From Palsa-1392 sp036490335 (GTDB taxonomy: Bacteria > Verrucomicrobiota > Verrucomicrobiia > Chthoniobacterales > UBA10450), in the NCBI GenBank assembly GCA_036490335.1, contig DASXEB010000010.1, positions 49,664 through 113,663 of the forward strand: a stretch of 64,000 nucleotides of DNA, in the 5' to 3' direction. Shown one piece after another: positions 43,002 to 52,013 of this stretch. Numbering within the stretch: the stretch's first letter is position 1; each line of letters starts with the position of its first letter. The position numbers and the translations under genes were made by a program. A model generated the notes under the pieces. The model was given only the letters and a program-made list of their open reading frames with translations. It searched no databases and was not told the DNA's origin.

Positions 43002-44804
43002 TTAGAACGACGGCCCCGGGTGCTCGTGGAGATGGACGTCGTCCGCTTCCGCTTCGTCGAGGGCGAGCCGGGCTTCGCTCGGGCGCCCGATGCGGTCGAG
43101 GAGCGCGGCCGTGATTTGCCAGCTCTCCGCCCGCCACGGGGCGACGCCGAGGCAGGTCTTCAGCTCGACCAGCGCGCGGTCGAGGTGGCCGGTGTCGGCG
43201 AGGGCCTTGATGTAGCGCTTTTCAATCGACCAATCGGCCGGCCCGGTGCGCGCGGCGAGGCGCAACCGGAGCAAATCGACCTGGCCGGTCTCGCGGTTCT
43301 CGATAACGGCGAGGCTTTCTTCGGCGCGGGCGAGGATTTCAGGCGGGGCGGTGATTTTTTGCAGGATGGCGCGGGCCCGCGCGAAGTCGCCCCGGCGGAT
43401 TTCGACGGCGGCGAGGTTGAGAAGGGCGAGGGGATTCGACGGGTCCTTGCGGAGCGCGGTGGCAAGGTCGCGTTGCGCGGCGTCGAGATGGTTTTCGCTC
43501 AGCTCGAGGCCGCCAAGATTGATCCACATCCTCGCCGAGTCGCCGCCGGCCTCGATGTTACGGGTGAGAAAGGTGCGCTGGTCGCGCCAGTCGCCCGCGC
43601 GGACGAAGGCGCGGCCGCCGAGGAAGAAGATCCAGGTCGTTAGGCCGACGATCGCGGCGTTTGCAATCAAACTTCGCGGCCTAACGAACAAACCTAACGA
43701 GTCGAGCGCCGCCGCCGCCGCCAGAAAAAGGAAGGCCGATGGGAGGTAAAGCCAATGCTCGGCGACGGTGGCGTTCAGTTCCACGATTCCGCTGACCGGC
43801 AAATAGCTGATGGCGGCGAGAAGCAGCGGGAGGAAGACGGCGGGGCGTTTGCGCGCGCGCCAAAGCGCGTAAATCGCCGCCGCGACGAGGAGGATTCCGA
43901 GCAAAGTCTGGAGTTCACGCCAGGCTGCGGCGTCGAGACTGGCCGGGACGAAGCCGAACGGATGGGTTTCGACGTCGCGGTCGAGGTGCAGCCGCCACGG
44001 GAGGACGAGGAGGCCGGCGTATTCCGCGACCGCGCGGGCGACGACGATCGGCCTAACGAGAAGCGGCGTCGGCGGCGCGCTCGCGGGCGGGGCGATGTGT
44101 TCGGCGGGGAGGCGCAGGCTGAGGTAGACGACGAGGACGCAGGCGATCATGCCTAACGACTGGAAAATCGCGGCGCGTTTCTTTTGAGAGAGGACGAGGA
44201 AGAGGTAGAGGAAGAGGAAGAGCAGGCCCATTTCCTTGCTCAGCGCGCTGGCGAGGAGGGAAAGCGTGGCGGCGATGCCGAAAAGCCAGCGCGCCGCGCC
44301 TGGCGCGCGCAACATTCGCAATCCCAGCCAGAGAGCGAGGAATCCAAACGCCGCCATCAGCGGGTCGGCCCGGCCGGAGACGTAGGCCACGGCCGCGCTT
44401 TGCAACGGGTGAATCGTCCAGACGATCGCCGCGAGGAGGGCGATGAGGGTTCGCCGGCGTTCCGCGACGTTCTCGAGGCGGAGCAGTTCTTCGCCGAAGA
44501 AAAAAAGCGCGCTCGCCGCCGCCGCGTGCCACAAAATGCTGACGAGATGGTAACCCCGCGGCGCGAAAACGAAGGCCGCGTAGTCGGCAAGGTAGGTCAG
44601 CTGTTGAAGCGGCCGGTAGAAGTCCGAGGCGGTCGCGTCGACGAAGAGAAAATGCTGGAATCCCTCCCACGCCAGCCGCCAGCTCCGGATGAGCGGGTCA
44701 CCCAGCACGAGGGCGCGATCGTCCCAGACGAAGCCGGCGCGCAAGGCGGGCGCGTAGATGACAAGCGCTAGGAGGAGGAGCAGAAGCGGGGCGAATTTTT
44801 TCAT
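43002..44804 (-). CDS. TMTC-like membrane glycosyltransferase with TPR repeats
   Basis: A 600-residue protein. The N-terminal part has about ten membrane helices with FVWDDRAL, DFYRPLQQLTYLADY and the loop SGRADPLMAAF, as in PMT/TMTC-type GT-C proteins. The C-terminal part (residues about 410-590) contains TPR repeats (WINLGGLELSENHLDAAQRDLATAL...NPLALLNLAAVEIRRGDFARARAI). It could add mannose or another sugar to secreted proteins. It is convergent with the MFS gene. Six copies of TCGTTAGGC-type words are in it. Confidence 0.85.
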   Translation of the reverse strand: MKKFAPLLLLLLALVIYAPALRAGFVWDDRALVLGDPLIRSWRLAWEGFQHFLFVDATASDFYRPLQQLTYLADYAAFVFAPRGYHLVSILWHAAAASALFFFGEELLRLENVAERRRTLIALLAAIVWTIHPLQSAAVAYVSGRADPLMAAFGFLALWLGLRMLRAPGAARWLFGIAATLSLLASALSKEMGLLFLFLYLFLVLSQKKRAAIFQSLGMIACVLVVYLSLRLPAEHIAPPASAPPTPLLVRPIVVARAVAEYAGLLVLPWRLHLDRDVETHPFGFVPASLDAAAWRELQTLLGILLVAAAIYALWRARKRPAVFLPLLLAAISYLPVSGIVELNATVAEHWLYLPSAFLFLAAAAALDSLGLFVRPRSLIANAAIVGLTTWIFFLGGRAFVRAGDWRDQRTFLTRNIEAGGDSARMWINLGGLELSENHLDAAQRDLATALRKDPSNPLALLNLAAVEIRRGDFARARAILQKITAPPEILARAEESLAVIENRETGQVDLLRLRLAARTGPADWSIEKRYIKALADTGHLDRALVELKTCLGVAPWRAESWQITAALLDRIGRPSEARLALDEAEADDVHLHEHPGPSF

Positions 44805-44853
44805 GGGAAATTTGTCGTGGAGCAGAAAAGGATTGCGCGTTTAGGTTCCCGAA

Positions 44854-45615
44854 ATGTCAATCGCGCTTCGCTTCTCGCTGCTCGCGCTCACCATCGTCAC
44901 GAGCAGCGCACATGCCGCCGGCGTGCCTAACGATTGCACGCAGCTCATCGTCGCCGTCGCGCCGGGCTGGAACAGCATGGCCGGAAAACTGGCGCGCTTC
45001 GAGCGAGAGCCCGGCGGCGGCTGGAAATTGGCCGGAGATTTCGTGCCGGTGCTCTTCGGCAAAAGCGGGCTCGCGTGGGGCCGCGGGATTGCGGGCCAGG
45101 ACGAAGCCGGTTTGCGCAAACGCGAGCACGACGGCCGCGCGCCCGCGGGGATTTTTCGCATCGGAAAAATCTACACTTACGATGCCGCGCTCCCCGCCGG
45201 GGCCGACTTCCCGTTCCATCAGGTCACCGCCGCCGACGCCTGGGTCGACGACGTCGCGAGCCCGGATTATAACCGCTTCGTCACGATCGCCGACCCGACG
45301 CATCCGCCGCCGTGGTTCGCGAAGGAGAAAATGCGCCGGCACGATTTCGCCTACCGCTGGCTGGTCGAGATCCGGCACAACTCCGACCCGCCCTTGCCCG
45401 GCGCGGGGAGCGCGATTTTCTTCCACATCCGTCGCGGCGAAACGCGGCCGACCGCCGGCTGCACGACGATGGCGGAGCACGATCTCGTTACGTTGATCAC
45501 CTGGCTGCGCTCGGATCGTCATCCCTGTTACGTGCTCCTGCCGCGCGCGATTTACGCGGAGAAAATGGCGGCGTGGAATCTGCCCTCGCTGCCGAGCCTA
45601 ACGAGTCGGAATTAA
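44854..45615 (+). CDS. L,D-transpeptidase-like (YkuD) secreted protein
   Basis: A 253-residue protein with a signal peptide (MSIALRFSLLALTIVTSSAHA). The catalytic pattern is IFFHIRRGETRPTAGCTTM with His191 and Cys203. L,D-transpeptidases crosslink peptidoglycan with 3-3 bonds or attach lipoproteins to it. The form is shorter than the E. coli ones and lacks a LysM domain. Its start is 49 bases downstream of the TPR gene start, on the other strand. Confidence 0.85.
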   Translation: MSIALRFSLLALTIVTSSAHAAGVPNDCTQLIVAVAPGWNSMAGKLARFEREPGGGWKLAGDFVPVLFGKSGLAWGRGIAGQDEAGLRKREHDGRAPAGIFRIGKIYTYDAALPAGADFPFHQVTAADAWVDDVASPDYNRFVTIADPTHPPPWFAKEKMRRHDFAYRWLVEIRHNSDPPLPGAGSAIFFHIRRGETRPTAGCTTMAEHDLVTLITWLRSDRHPCYVLLPRAIYAEKMAAWNLPSLPSLTSRN

Positions 45616-45693
45616 ATTTTTTGAAAAATCGTGAGGCCTTCGTTTGCATCCGCAAAAAGATGCCGTTAGGCTGACTCGTTAGGCAAAATAATT

Positions 45694-46020
45694 ATGAGGA
45701 CACGATCCAATCCTGATTCGGAGCAGAACATCAAACGCATCGACACCAAGCCGCGCGCGAAAAAACAGACGCACGGCTTCCAGGTGCATTTCGTGCGCGG
45801 CAACTCGACCGGCACGCGCATGTTTAGCGACGCGGTTTACGGGGGCAAAGAGCAGGCGCGCAAGGCGGCGCGCAAATATCGCCGCGACTCGATGGGTGAT
45901 CTCCCGCCGCGCACGACTCTTTCCGGCGCGAAATCCTCGAAGGGCAAAATGCCCGCGAAATCCGCCGCCAAACCGGCCGCGAAAAAATCATCGATGTCCG
46001 GCCGCGGCCGCGGTCGTTAG
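45694..46020 (+). CDS. Small basic AP2-like protein with histone-like tail
   Basis: A 108-residue protein. Residues about 27-65 (HGFQVHFVRGNSTGTRMFSD, then AVYGGKEQARKAARKYRRD) match the AP2/ERF-type DNA-binding pattern, in which a three-strand sheet precedes a helix. The C-terminal tail is Lys- and Ala-rich and ends with SGRGRGR, much like a bacterial histone H1-type tail. It is flanked by copies of the dispersed word (45676 upstream, 46014 containing the stop, 46049). It might bind DNA as a nucleoid or regulatory protein. No search was possible to confirm the fold. Confidence 0.7.
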   Translation: MRTRSNPDSEQNIKRIDTKPRAKKQTHGFQVHFVRGNSTGTRMFSDAVYGGKEQARKAARKYRRDSMGDLPPRTTLSGAKSSKGKMPAKSAAKPAAKKSSMSGRGRGR

Positions 46021-46037
46021 GCCAGACGCTCGCGTCT

Positions 46038-47420
46038 TCAGGCGGGACTCGTTAGGCGGCGCGTTTCGTCGGCTCGGTAGACTTTCCAGCACTCGAGAAA
46101 ACCGGGTGCGAAGTCTTCGGGTCGCGCGGCGGTCCACTCGTCGATCAGCGTGCAGGGGAAAAATTTCACCGCTTCGATTTCCGATCTCGCTGGTCGCAAC
46201 GCGCCGTCATACTCGCCGCGGTAAAGCCAGATGAATTCCTCGCCGGTTTTCGGCGACGCCGGAATTTTCGCGATCGCTTCGAGCGCGGTCGCGATCCCGA
46301 GTTCTTCCTCGAGCTCGCGCGCGGCCGTCTGCGCGTAATCTTCGCCCGCCGCGACATGACCCGCCGCGCTGGAATCCCACAAATGCGGATGCCGATCCTT
46401 CGCGGCCGAGCGTTTCTGCAAAAGCAGTTCGCCGGCGGGATTGAAAATGAAGAGGTGAACCGCGCGATGACGCAAGTTATTCCCATGCACTTCGGCGCGC
46501 GGCTTCGCGGCGATCACGCGATCGTTTTCATCGACGACGGCGAAGGCTTCGGCCGGATCGTTGCCGGCGGTTTTCGCGTCCGGAGGCGCAATCTGATTGG
46601 CGAGCGCGATCCATTGTTCGAGCGACAACTCTTCCGCGCGGGCTTGCGGCGCCGCGCCGATTTTTGCGAGCGTGTCTGACGGATCGGGGAATGACTCTTT
46701 GAGTAATTTCGCAAGCTGTTTCCGGCGCTGCGAAAAACCGCGACGAACGAGAAGATTTAGAATTTCAAAATCGTGATCCGGCAGTTCGTTAGGCAAACGC
46801 GGCGTCAGCCTAACGAGTGCCGATTCGACTTCGGGCGCGGGGAGAAAAAGATTCGCCGGCACGCTCCGCAAAAGTTCCGCGCGATAACGCGATTGCAGAG
46901 TGAGCGTGAGGACGCCGTAATCTTTCGAGCCTGGCGTCGCGGAAATGCGCGACGCGACCTCCTTCTGCAACATGAACAATGCCAGTTGAATCGGGTTCGG
47001 AACTTTCAGGAAGTGAAAAAGAATCGGCGTCGCGGCGTAGTAGGGGAGATTGCCAATCAACTTTACCGGACCGCGCGCGAAAAGAGTGCGCGGATCGAAT
47101 TTGAGCGCGTCTTCGTGCAGGACTTCGAGCGCAGCGCCGGCGAATCGCTCGCGCAAAAAATCCGCGAGCCGCGCATCTTTTTCGATCGCGAGAACGCGCG
47201 CGCCCGTGGCCAGCGCCGGCGCTGTGATCGCGCCTAATCCGGGGCCGATTTCGACCACGAAATCGCCTGGCGAAATTCCGGCTTTCTGGATGATCCAGCG
47301 CGCCAGATTCTGGTCGTGTAAAAAATTCTGGCCAAGCGTCTTGATCGGCGCGACGCGAATGTCGCGCAGCGTCTGGCTGATCTCGGAAAGCTTCACGCCG
47401 GCAGAAAATATCCCGCGCAT
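46038..47420 (-). CDS. rsmA: RsmA (KsgA) 16S rRNA dimethyladenosine transferase - Nudix fusion
   Basis: A 460-residue fused protein. Residues 1-290 are RsmA, which dimethylates two adenines in helix 45 of 16S rRNA: TLGQNFLHD, VEIGPGLGAIT and the catalytic NLPYYAATPI (124-133). Residues about 295-460 form a Nudix hydrolase with a complete Nudix box from Gly354 to Ile376 (GHVAAGEDYAQTAARELEEE then LGI). The usual RsmA is about 270 residues, and it normally stands alone. I see no stop, frameshift or gap in the linker. The Met at 47420 is preferred over 47465. Confidence 0.9.
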   Translation of the reverse strand: MRGIFSAGVKLSEISQTLRDIRVAPIKTLGQNFLHDQNLARWIIQKAGISPGDFVVEIGPGLGAITAPALATGARVLAIEKDARLADFLRERFAGAALEVLHEDALKFDPRTLFARGPVKLIGNLPYYAATPILFHFLKVPNPIQLALFMLQKEVASRISATPGSKDYGVLTLTLQSRYRAELLRSVPANLFLPAPEVESALVRLTPRLPNELPDHDFEILNLLVRRGFSQRRKQLAKLLKESFPDPSDTLAKIGAAPQARAEELSLEQWIALANQIAPPDAKTAGNDPAEAFAVVDENDRVIAAKPRAEVHGNNLRHRAVHLFIFNPAGELLLQKRSAAKDRHPHLWDSSAAGHVAAGEDYAQTAARELEEELGIATALEAIAKIPASPKTGEEFIWLYRGEYDGALRPARSEIEAVKFFPCTLIDEWTAARPEDFAPGFLECWKVYRADETRRLTSPA

Positions 47421-47496
47421 CGGCGGTCGAAAGCGACGCGTTTGTTCACAAAATCCTGTGAACAATCTGCCCCGGCGCCGCGCATTTATTCACAAG

Positions 47497-48615
47497 TTAT
47501 TCTTCGATCGCTTTCGTCCGATTCGCGCGCACGACCTTCTTTTTTTTCATCGGCAGCGAAAGGCGTTTCTTGCTTTGCAAAAATGTCCGGCGCGCGTCGC
47601 CTAACGATGCTCCTTCGATGAAATACACGATCGCGGCCCGCCCGATGCCGTAGGTGCCCGCGCCGGCGACCATGCCGCAGATTACGTTTCCCCAGCCGGG
47701 AAAAAATTTCAGCGCCGAGCGCGCGCCTTCGCGCAGGACCATCCCGATGCCGACGTTCGCGCCGAGCGCGCCGGTGAATTCGGCGGCCGCGCGCATGCTC
47801 CGCTCGCGGCCGCTCAGATACATGATGCCGGAGACCATCACGAGCTGGAGCGTGGTCAGGATGGGCATGTCGGCGAGCGGAATCGGCTGCGCGCCGACGG
47901 CGGTGCAAATCGCGCTGGTCGATTTCACGAGCATCTCTGCGACTTCGGTGCGCGCGCCGCGGTCGCCGCCGATGCGGATCATTTCGATCCGGGCCTCGTT
48001 AGGCAATTCGCGTGCGAGGATGCGGCAAAGTTCCGCGCCTAACGAGTAGTCGCCGATCAATCGCGCGCGGATCGCGGGCGAGTCGGCGAGCGATGAAGTG
48101 AGGGCCGCGTTTTCGGATTTCGTTTCGTCGGTGTGAAGGGCGATTAATTTCGCCGGCGCGCCGATTTCGTCGCTCCAGGCGAGAAGTTTTTCGAGGCGTT
48201 CGAGTTCTTTGCGGGTTGCGATTTTGGCGTCGCGCTCGGCGGCAAGAAAGAAAAAAATGTCGGCCGGTTGTGCGCGTAATTCTTCGCGCACGAGCGCGAG
48301 CGCAGCCTCATCCGCGCCGCGCGCGTCGAGCATTTCGATCGCGCCGTGATGAGAAATCGTCACCGTTTGCCAGCGGAAAAGTCCGGTCAGCGTTTCCGGC
48401 GAAGGCGCACCGTGCGCGACGAAAATCCGCGCGACGAATTCGAGCAGCGGCATCGGGTGCGAGCCGAGAAAGACGAAGCGCGGCGCGCGCTGCTGGAGGA
48501 ATAATTCTTTCAGCGGCGTGAGCTCGTGCAGGATCGGTTTTTGCATCGAGCTGGGGAGTTTTCCGAGAAAACCTTCGAGGCGTTCGACGATGTGGAGAAA
48601 GACGGCGTTGTTCAT
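47497..48615 (-). CDS. DUF697 protein with degenerate GTPase-like N-terminal half
   Basis: A 372-residue protein. The N-terminal half looks like a GTPase fold, but at the expected P-loop it reads RFVFLGSHPMPLLEF with no GKS/T, so it cannot bind phosphate in the normal way. The C-terminal half (residues about 240-350) is DUF697 (YcjF-like): IPLADMPILTTLQLVMVSGIM, with two membrane helices, and a basic tail. Function unknown. It is divergent from ffh. Confidence 0.78.
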   Translation of the reverse strand: MNNAVFLHIVERLEGFLGKLPSSMQKPILHELTPLKELFLQQRAPRFVFLGSHPMPLLEFVARIFVAHGAPSPETLTGLFRWQTVTISHHGAIEMLDARGADEAALALVREELRAQPADIFFFLAAERDAKIATRKELERLEKLLAWSDEIGAPAKLIALHTDETKSENAALTSSLADSPAIRARLIGDYSLGAELCRILARELPNEARIEMIRIGGDRGARTEVAEMLVKSTSAICTAVGAQPIPLADMPILTTLQLVMVSGIMYLSGRERSMRAAAEFTGALGANVGIGMVLREGARSALKFFPGWGNVICGMVAGAGTYGIGRAAIVYFIEGASLGDARRTFLQSKKRLSLPMKKKKVVRANRTKAIEE

Positions 48616-48761
48616 CAAGGCGCGCGCTTACGATCATGCGGACGGAGGATTTTTGCGAATCCCCCGATTCGTCAGGCGACTTTTTCCGGCTGCTTGCCGG
48701 TGGAAAAGCGGAGCGCTTCGTGCTAATGAAAACGCCCGCGCGCGCTCGCGCCTAACGAATC

Positions 48762-50081
48762 ATGTTTTCGCAACTCGGCGACAAGCTTCAGGATATTTTC
48801 AAGGACCTGCGCGGGCACGGCTCGATCACTGAGGCGAACATTGACGACGCACTCCGGCAGGTGCGGCTCGCGCTGCTCGAGGCGGATGTCGATTACCAGG
48901 TCGCGAAGAAATTTATCGCGCGCGTCAAGGACAAGGCGCTCGGCGAAGACGTGCTGCGCAGCGTCACGCCCGGCCAGCAGATCGTGAAAATCTTTCACGA
49001 CGAATTGACGGCATTGTTAGGTGGCGACGCCGCGCCGCTCAATCTCGAAAAGCCGGCGCGCATTCTCATGGTCGGCCTGAACGGCGCGGGCAAGACGACC
49101 TCGTCGGCCAAGCTCGCGCGTTATTTGAAAAAGCAAGGACGCGCGCCGCTTTTGATCGCGTGTGATCTGCAGCGGCCGGCCGCGATCGAGCAACTGGCAA
49201 CGTTAGGCAAACAGGTAGACGTCCCGGTTTTCTCGCCTTCGCCTAACGAAAAGCAGGTGACGCGCGCGGCCGCGGCGAGTCTCGAATGGGCGGTCCAGCA
49301 GAATGGCAACGTGCAGATTTTCGACACCGCCGGGCGGCAGGAAATCGACACGGCGCTGATCGAAGAGATCAGGCAGTTGAAGGAACTTCTCAAGCCGCAG
49401 GAAGTGCTCCTCGTAGCGGACGCGGCGACTGGTCAACAGGCGGTCAGCGTCGCGACGCACTTCCACGAGGCTCTCGGCATCACCGGCATCGTGCTGACGA
49501 AACTCGACGGCGACGCGCGCGGCGGCGCGGCGCTTTCGATGCGCGAAGTGACGCAGCGCCCGATCAAGTTCGCCGGCGTGGGCGAGAAGCTCGATCAGTT
49601 CGAGGCGTTCGTGCCCGACCGACTCGCGGGCCGCATTCTTGGGATGGGCGACATCGTCGGCCTGGTCGAAAAAGCGGCCGAGGCGATGGACGAAGAAGAA
49701 GCCGCGCGGCTCGAGCGCAAGCTGCGGACGGCGTCGTTCGACTTCAACGATTTTCTCGCGCAATTCAAAATGATGCGGAAGCTCGGGTCGCTCGAAAGTC
49801 TGGTCGGTATGATTCCGGGCATGAGCCAGGTGAAGGATTTGAAGGTCGACGAAAAACAGATCAAGCGCACGGAAGCGATCGTGCTTTCGATGACGGCGGA
49901 GGAACGGAAGCGGCCGGACATTTTGAACGCGCGCCGGCGACAGCGGATCGCGCGCGGGAGTGGGAGAAGCGTGACCGAGGTGAACGAACTGCTCCAACGT
50001 TTCAACCAGATGCGCAAGCTGATGAAAAACGCCGGCAAAATGAAACGGATGATGTCGCAAATGCAGCGGATGAAAGCGTGA
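48762..50081 (+). CDS. ffh: Signal recognition particle GTPase Ffh (SRP54)
   Basis: A 439-residue SRP protein. The N domain is residues 1-85; the G domain has GLNGAGKTT at 105-113, DTAGRQ and TKLDGDARGG; the methionine-rich M domain (about 300-439) includes SGRSVTEVNELLQRFNQMRKLMK and ends with MKRMMSQMQRMKA. It binds signal peptides with 4.5S RNA and docks with FtsY to target membrane proteins. The ATG follows GCCTAACGA by two bases. It leads an operon with rpsP and khpA, the usual order. Confidence 0.97.
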   Translation: MFSQLGDKLQDIFKDLRGHGSITEANIDDALRQVRLALLEADVDYQVAKKFIARVKDKALGEDVLRSVTPGQQIVKIFHDELTALLGGDAAPLNLEKPARILMVGLNGAGKTTSSAKLARYLKKQGRAPLLIACDLQRPAAIEQLATLGKQVDVPVFSPSPNEKQVTRAAAASLEWAVQQNGNVQIFDTAGRQEIDTALIEEIRQLKELLKPQEVLLVADAATGQQAVSVATHFHEALGITGIVLTKLDGDARGGAALSMREVTQRPIKFAGVGEKLDQFEAFVPDRLAGRILGMGDIVGLVEKAAEAMDEEEAARLERKLRTASFDFNDFLAQFKMMRKLGSLESLVGMIPGMSQVKDLKVDEKQIKRTEAIVLSMTAEERKRPDILNARRRQRIARGSGRSVTEVNELLQRFNQMRKLMKNAGKMKRMMSQMQRMKA

Positions 50082-50159
50082 CTTGCGAAATCGCCGATTC
50101 GGGCGATTCGTTTTCTCCCTCGGAACCCGCAGCTCGCAACATTTAGCACCACTATTTAG

Positions 50160-50438
50160 ATGGCCGTTTCAATCAGACTCCGCAGAGAAGGGGCGAAAAA
50201 TCGTCCTTATTACAAAATCGTCGTCGCCGACAAGCGCAGCCCGCGCGACGGCAAATTCATCGAGATCATCGGCACCTACGATCCGAAAAAGCAGGGCGAC
50301 AACAGCAGCATCAAAATCGATCGGGCGGAACATTGGATCGCGCGCGGCGCGCAGCCGTCCGACACCGTGCGCAGTCTGTTGAAAAAGAACAAGGCGCGCC
50401 CGCAGCCGGCGGCGGCGGAGGCTGAAGAGACTCGTTAG
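50160..50438 (+). CDS. rpsP: 30S ribosomal protein S16
   Basis: A 92-residue protein starting MAVSIRLRREGAKNRPYYKI, the family signature. It lies 78 bases after ffh and before khpA, as in many bacteria. The TAG stop is in a TCGTTAGG word that forms an inverted pair with a GCCTAACGA copy (50432-50448). Confidence 0.97.
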   Translation: MAVSIRLRREGAKNRPYYKIVVADKRSPRDGKFIEIIGTYDPKKQGDNSSIKIDRAEHWIARGAQPSDTVRSLLKKNKARPQPAAAEAEETR

Positions 50439-50448
50439 GGCCTAACGA
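50432..50448. repeat. Back-to-back inverted copies of the dispersed word
   Basis: TCGTTAGGGCCTAACGA is a perfect palindrome around one central G. It sits right at the rpsP stop. The same 17-mer is at 62244-62260, and a near copy (TCGTTAGGCCCTAACGA) is at 58932-58948. Confidence 0.9.
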
Positions 50449-50566
50449 ACTCGGCGCGGAGCAGACGTTTGCCGGGAAAGAAGCGCGCGGGATTCCGTTT
50501 CGCGCGCTCACCCGCCCAACTTCGGCCGCGATTGGACAAGGCGGAGGCGGCCGCTAAGCTGGACGC

Positions 50567-50797
50567 GTGCGACAATTCCTCGAATTCATCCTGCGAGCGC
50601 TGGTCGAGTTCCCCGACGAAGTCATGCTCTCGGAAATCCCGCGCGGCCGCGTCATCACCTTTCGTTTGCAGATGCGGCAGACCGATGTCGGGCGCGTCAT
50701 CGGTCGCAACGGCCAGACGATTCGTGCGCTTCGCGAGCTCCTGGGGAGCGCGGCTTCGCGGCACGGCGAACGCGCGACGCTCGAGATCGTGGAGTAG
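50567..50797 (+). CDS. khpA: KH-domain RNA-binding protein KhpA
   Basis: A 76-residue KH protein of the KhpA/YlqC family. It starts with GTG at 50567 (RQFLEFILRALVEFPDEV), and the GRVIGRNGQTIRALRELL loop is the GXXG RNA-binding motif. KhpA works with KhpB in cell division and RNA binding in some bacteria. It follows rpsP by about 128 bases; the usual rimM-trmD-rplS genes are missing here. Confidence 0.9.
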   Translation: MRQFLEFILRALVEFPDEVMLSEIPRGRVITFRLQMRQTDVGRVIGRNGQTIRALRELLGSAASRHGERATLEIVE

Positions 50798-50811
50798 CGC
50801 CTAACGAGTGC

Positions 50812-51801
50812 CTAACGATAAATCGCGACGGTGATTTTGCCGTCCGCGTCGATCGTTCCGCGATACATTCCGGAAGTGTTGAACGGCATCGCGACGTTTC
50901 CTGCGCGATCGATCGCGATCAGGCCGCCGGTGCCGCCGAGCTTGCCGATTTTATCGATCACGCTCTGCGCGGCTTCGCCTAACGACGCGCCTTTGTAGTC
51001 CATCAGCGCGGAGACATCGTGGGCCGCGACCTCGCGGATAAAATATTCGCCGTCGCCCGTGCACGAGACCGCGCAGGTCCGGTTGTCCGCGTAAGTGCCG
51101 GCGCCGATGATGGGCGAATCGCCGATGCGGCCGTGCTCCTTGTTCGTCATCCCGCCGGTCGAAGTGCCGGCGGCGAGATTGCCCGCCTGGTCGAGCGCGA
51201 CCGCTCCGACGGTGCCGTGCTTCTCCTGCTCGCTCGGCGGCGCGGAACCTTTTTTTATTTTTTGGAGCGCGTCCCACCGTTCCTTCGTGAAAAAATATTT
51301 CTGCTCGACCAGCGGCATCCCCATTTCTTTCGCGAACCTTTCCGCGCCTTCGCCGTCGAGCATGACGTGGGGCGACTTTTCCATCACGAGCCGCGCGAGC
51401 GCGATCGGATTCTTGATGTGCATCACGCCCGCGACCGCGCCGGCCTTGAGCGTGCGGCCGTCCATGATCGCAGCGTCGAGCTCGTTTGTGCCTTCGTGGG
51501 TGAAGACGGCGCCTTTGCCGGCGTTAAAAAGCGGATTGTCTTCGAGCCCGCGGATGGCGGCCTCGACCGCGTCGAGACTCGCGCCGCCTTTTTGCAAAAC
51601 ACCGTAGCCGGCGCGCAAGGCCTGTTCGAGTCCGTCGCGATGCGCCTGCTCGTTTTGCGGCGTCATCTGGCCGCGCTCGATCGTGCCCGCGCCGCCGTGG
51701 ATGACCATGCCGAATTTCATTTTGTGATCGTTCGATTGCGCGGCCGCGCCGGTCATCACGGTGACGAAGCCGAGCGCGGCGACAAGGTAGAATCGGATCA
51801 T
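50812..51801 (-). CDS. Secreted isoaspartyl peptidase / plant-type L-asparaginase
   Basis: A 329-residue Ntn-hydrolase with a signal peptide (MIRFYLVAALGFVTVMTGAAA). Autoproteolysis before Thr197 (HGTVGAVAL) would free the catalytic threonine. VIHGGAG and the GGMTNKEHGRIGDSPIIGAG block are conserved. Substrates are beta-aspartyl peptides and asparagine. The stop lies in a TCGTTAGGC-type word (50810). It is convergent with khpA. Confidence 0.9.
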   Translation of the reverse strand: MIRFYLVAALGFVTVMTGAAAQSNDHKMKFGMVIHGGAGTIERGQMTPQNEQAHRDGLEQALRAGYGVLQKGGASLDAVEAAIRGLEDNPLFNAGKGAVFTHEGTNELDAAIMDGRTLKAGAVAGVMHIKNPIALARLVMEKSPHVMLDGEGAERFAKEMGMPLVEQKYFFTKERWDALQKIKKGSAPPSEQEKHGTVGAVALDQAGNLAAGTSTGGMTNKEHGRIGDSPIIGAGTYADNRTCAVSCTGDGEYFIREVAAHDVSALMDYKGASLGEAAQSVIDKIGKLGGTGGLIAIDRAGNVAMPFNTSGMYRGTIDADGKITVAIYR

Positions 51802-52013
51802 GAGGTGAATCGCGCGGGATTTTGATCGGCGGCGGCCCAGTTTGCGAGCGCAAAAAAGACGCTTCCGCCAGCCCGACAAGAAAATTCAAAAAAGTTCTTG
51901 CTACAAAATCGAAAACCCGGTGCAATCGGAATCAGCGACTCGCCAGGCGCCGCGATCGGCCGTCTGGTTCCGCGAAATTATTCACCCAGTTTAGTCCCGA
52001 CAAAACACCAGCC

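Noticed and set aside
47221..47240. A GCCTAATCC site as another word copy
   Set aside because: It differs at three positions and was left out of the count.
49203..50060. A 285-residue minus-strand frame inside ffh
   Set aside because: It is a shadow of a conserved, fully recognised gene.
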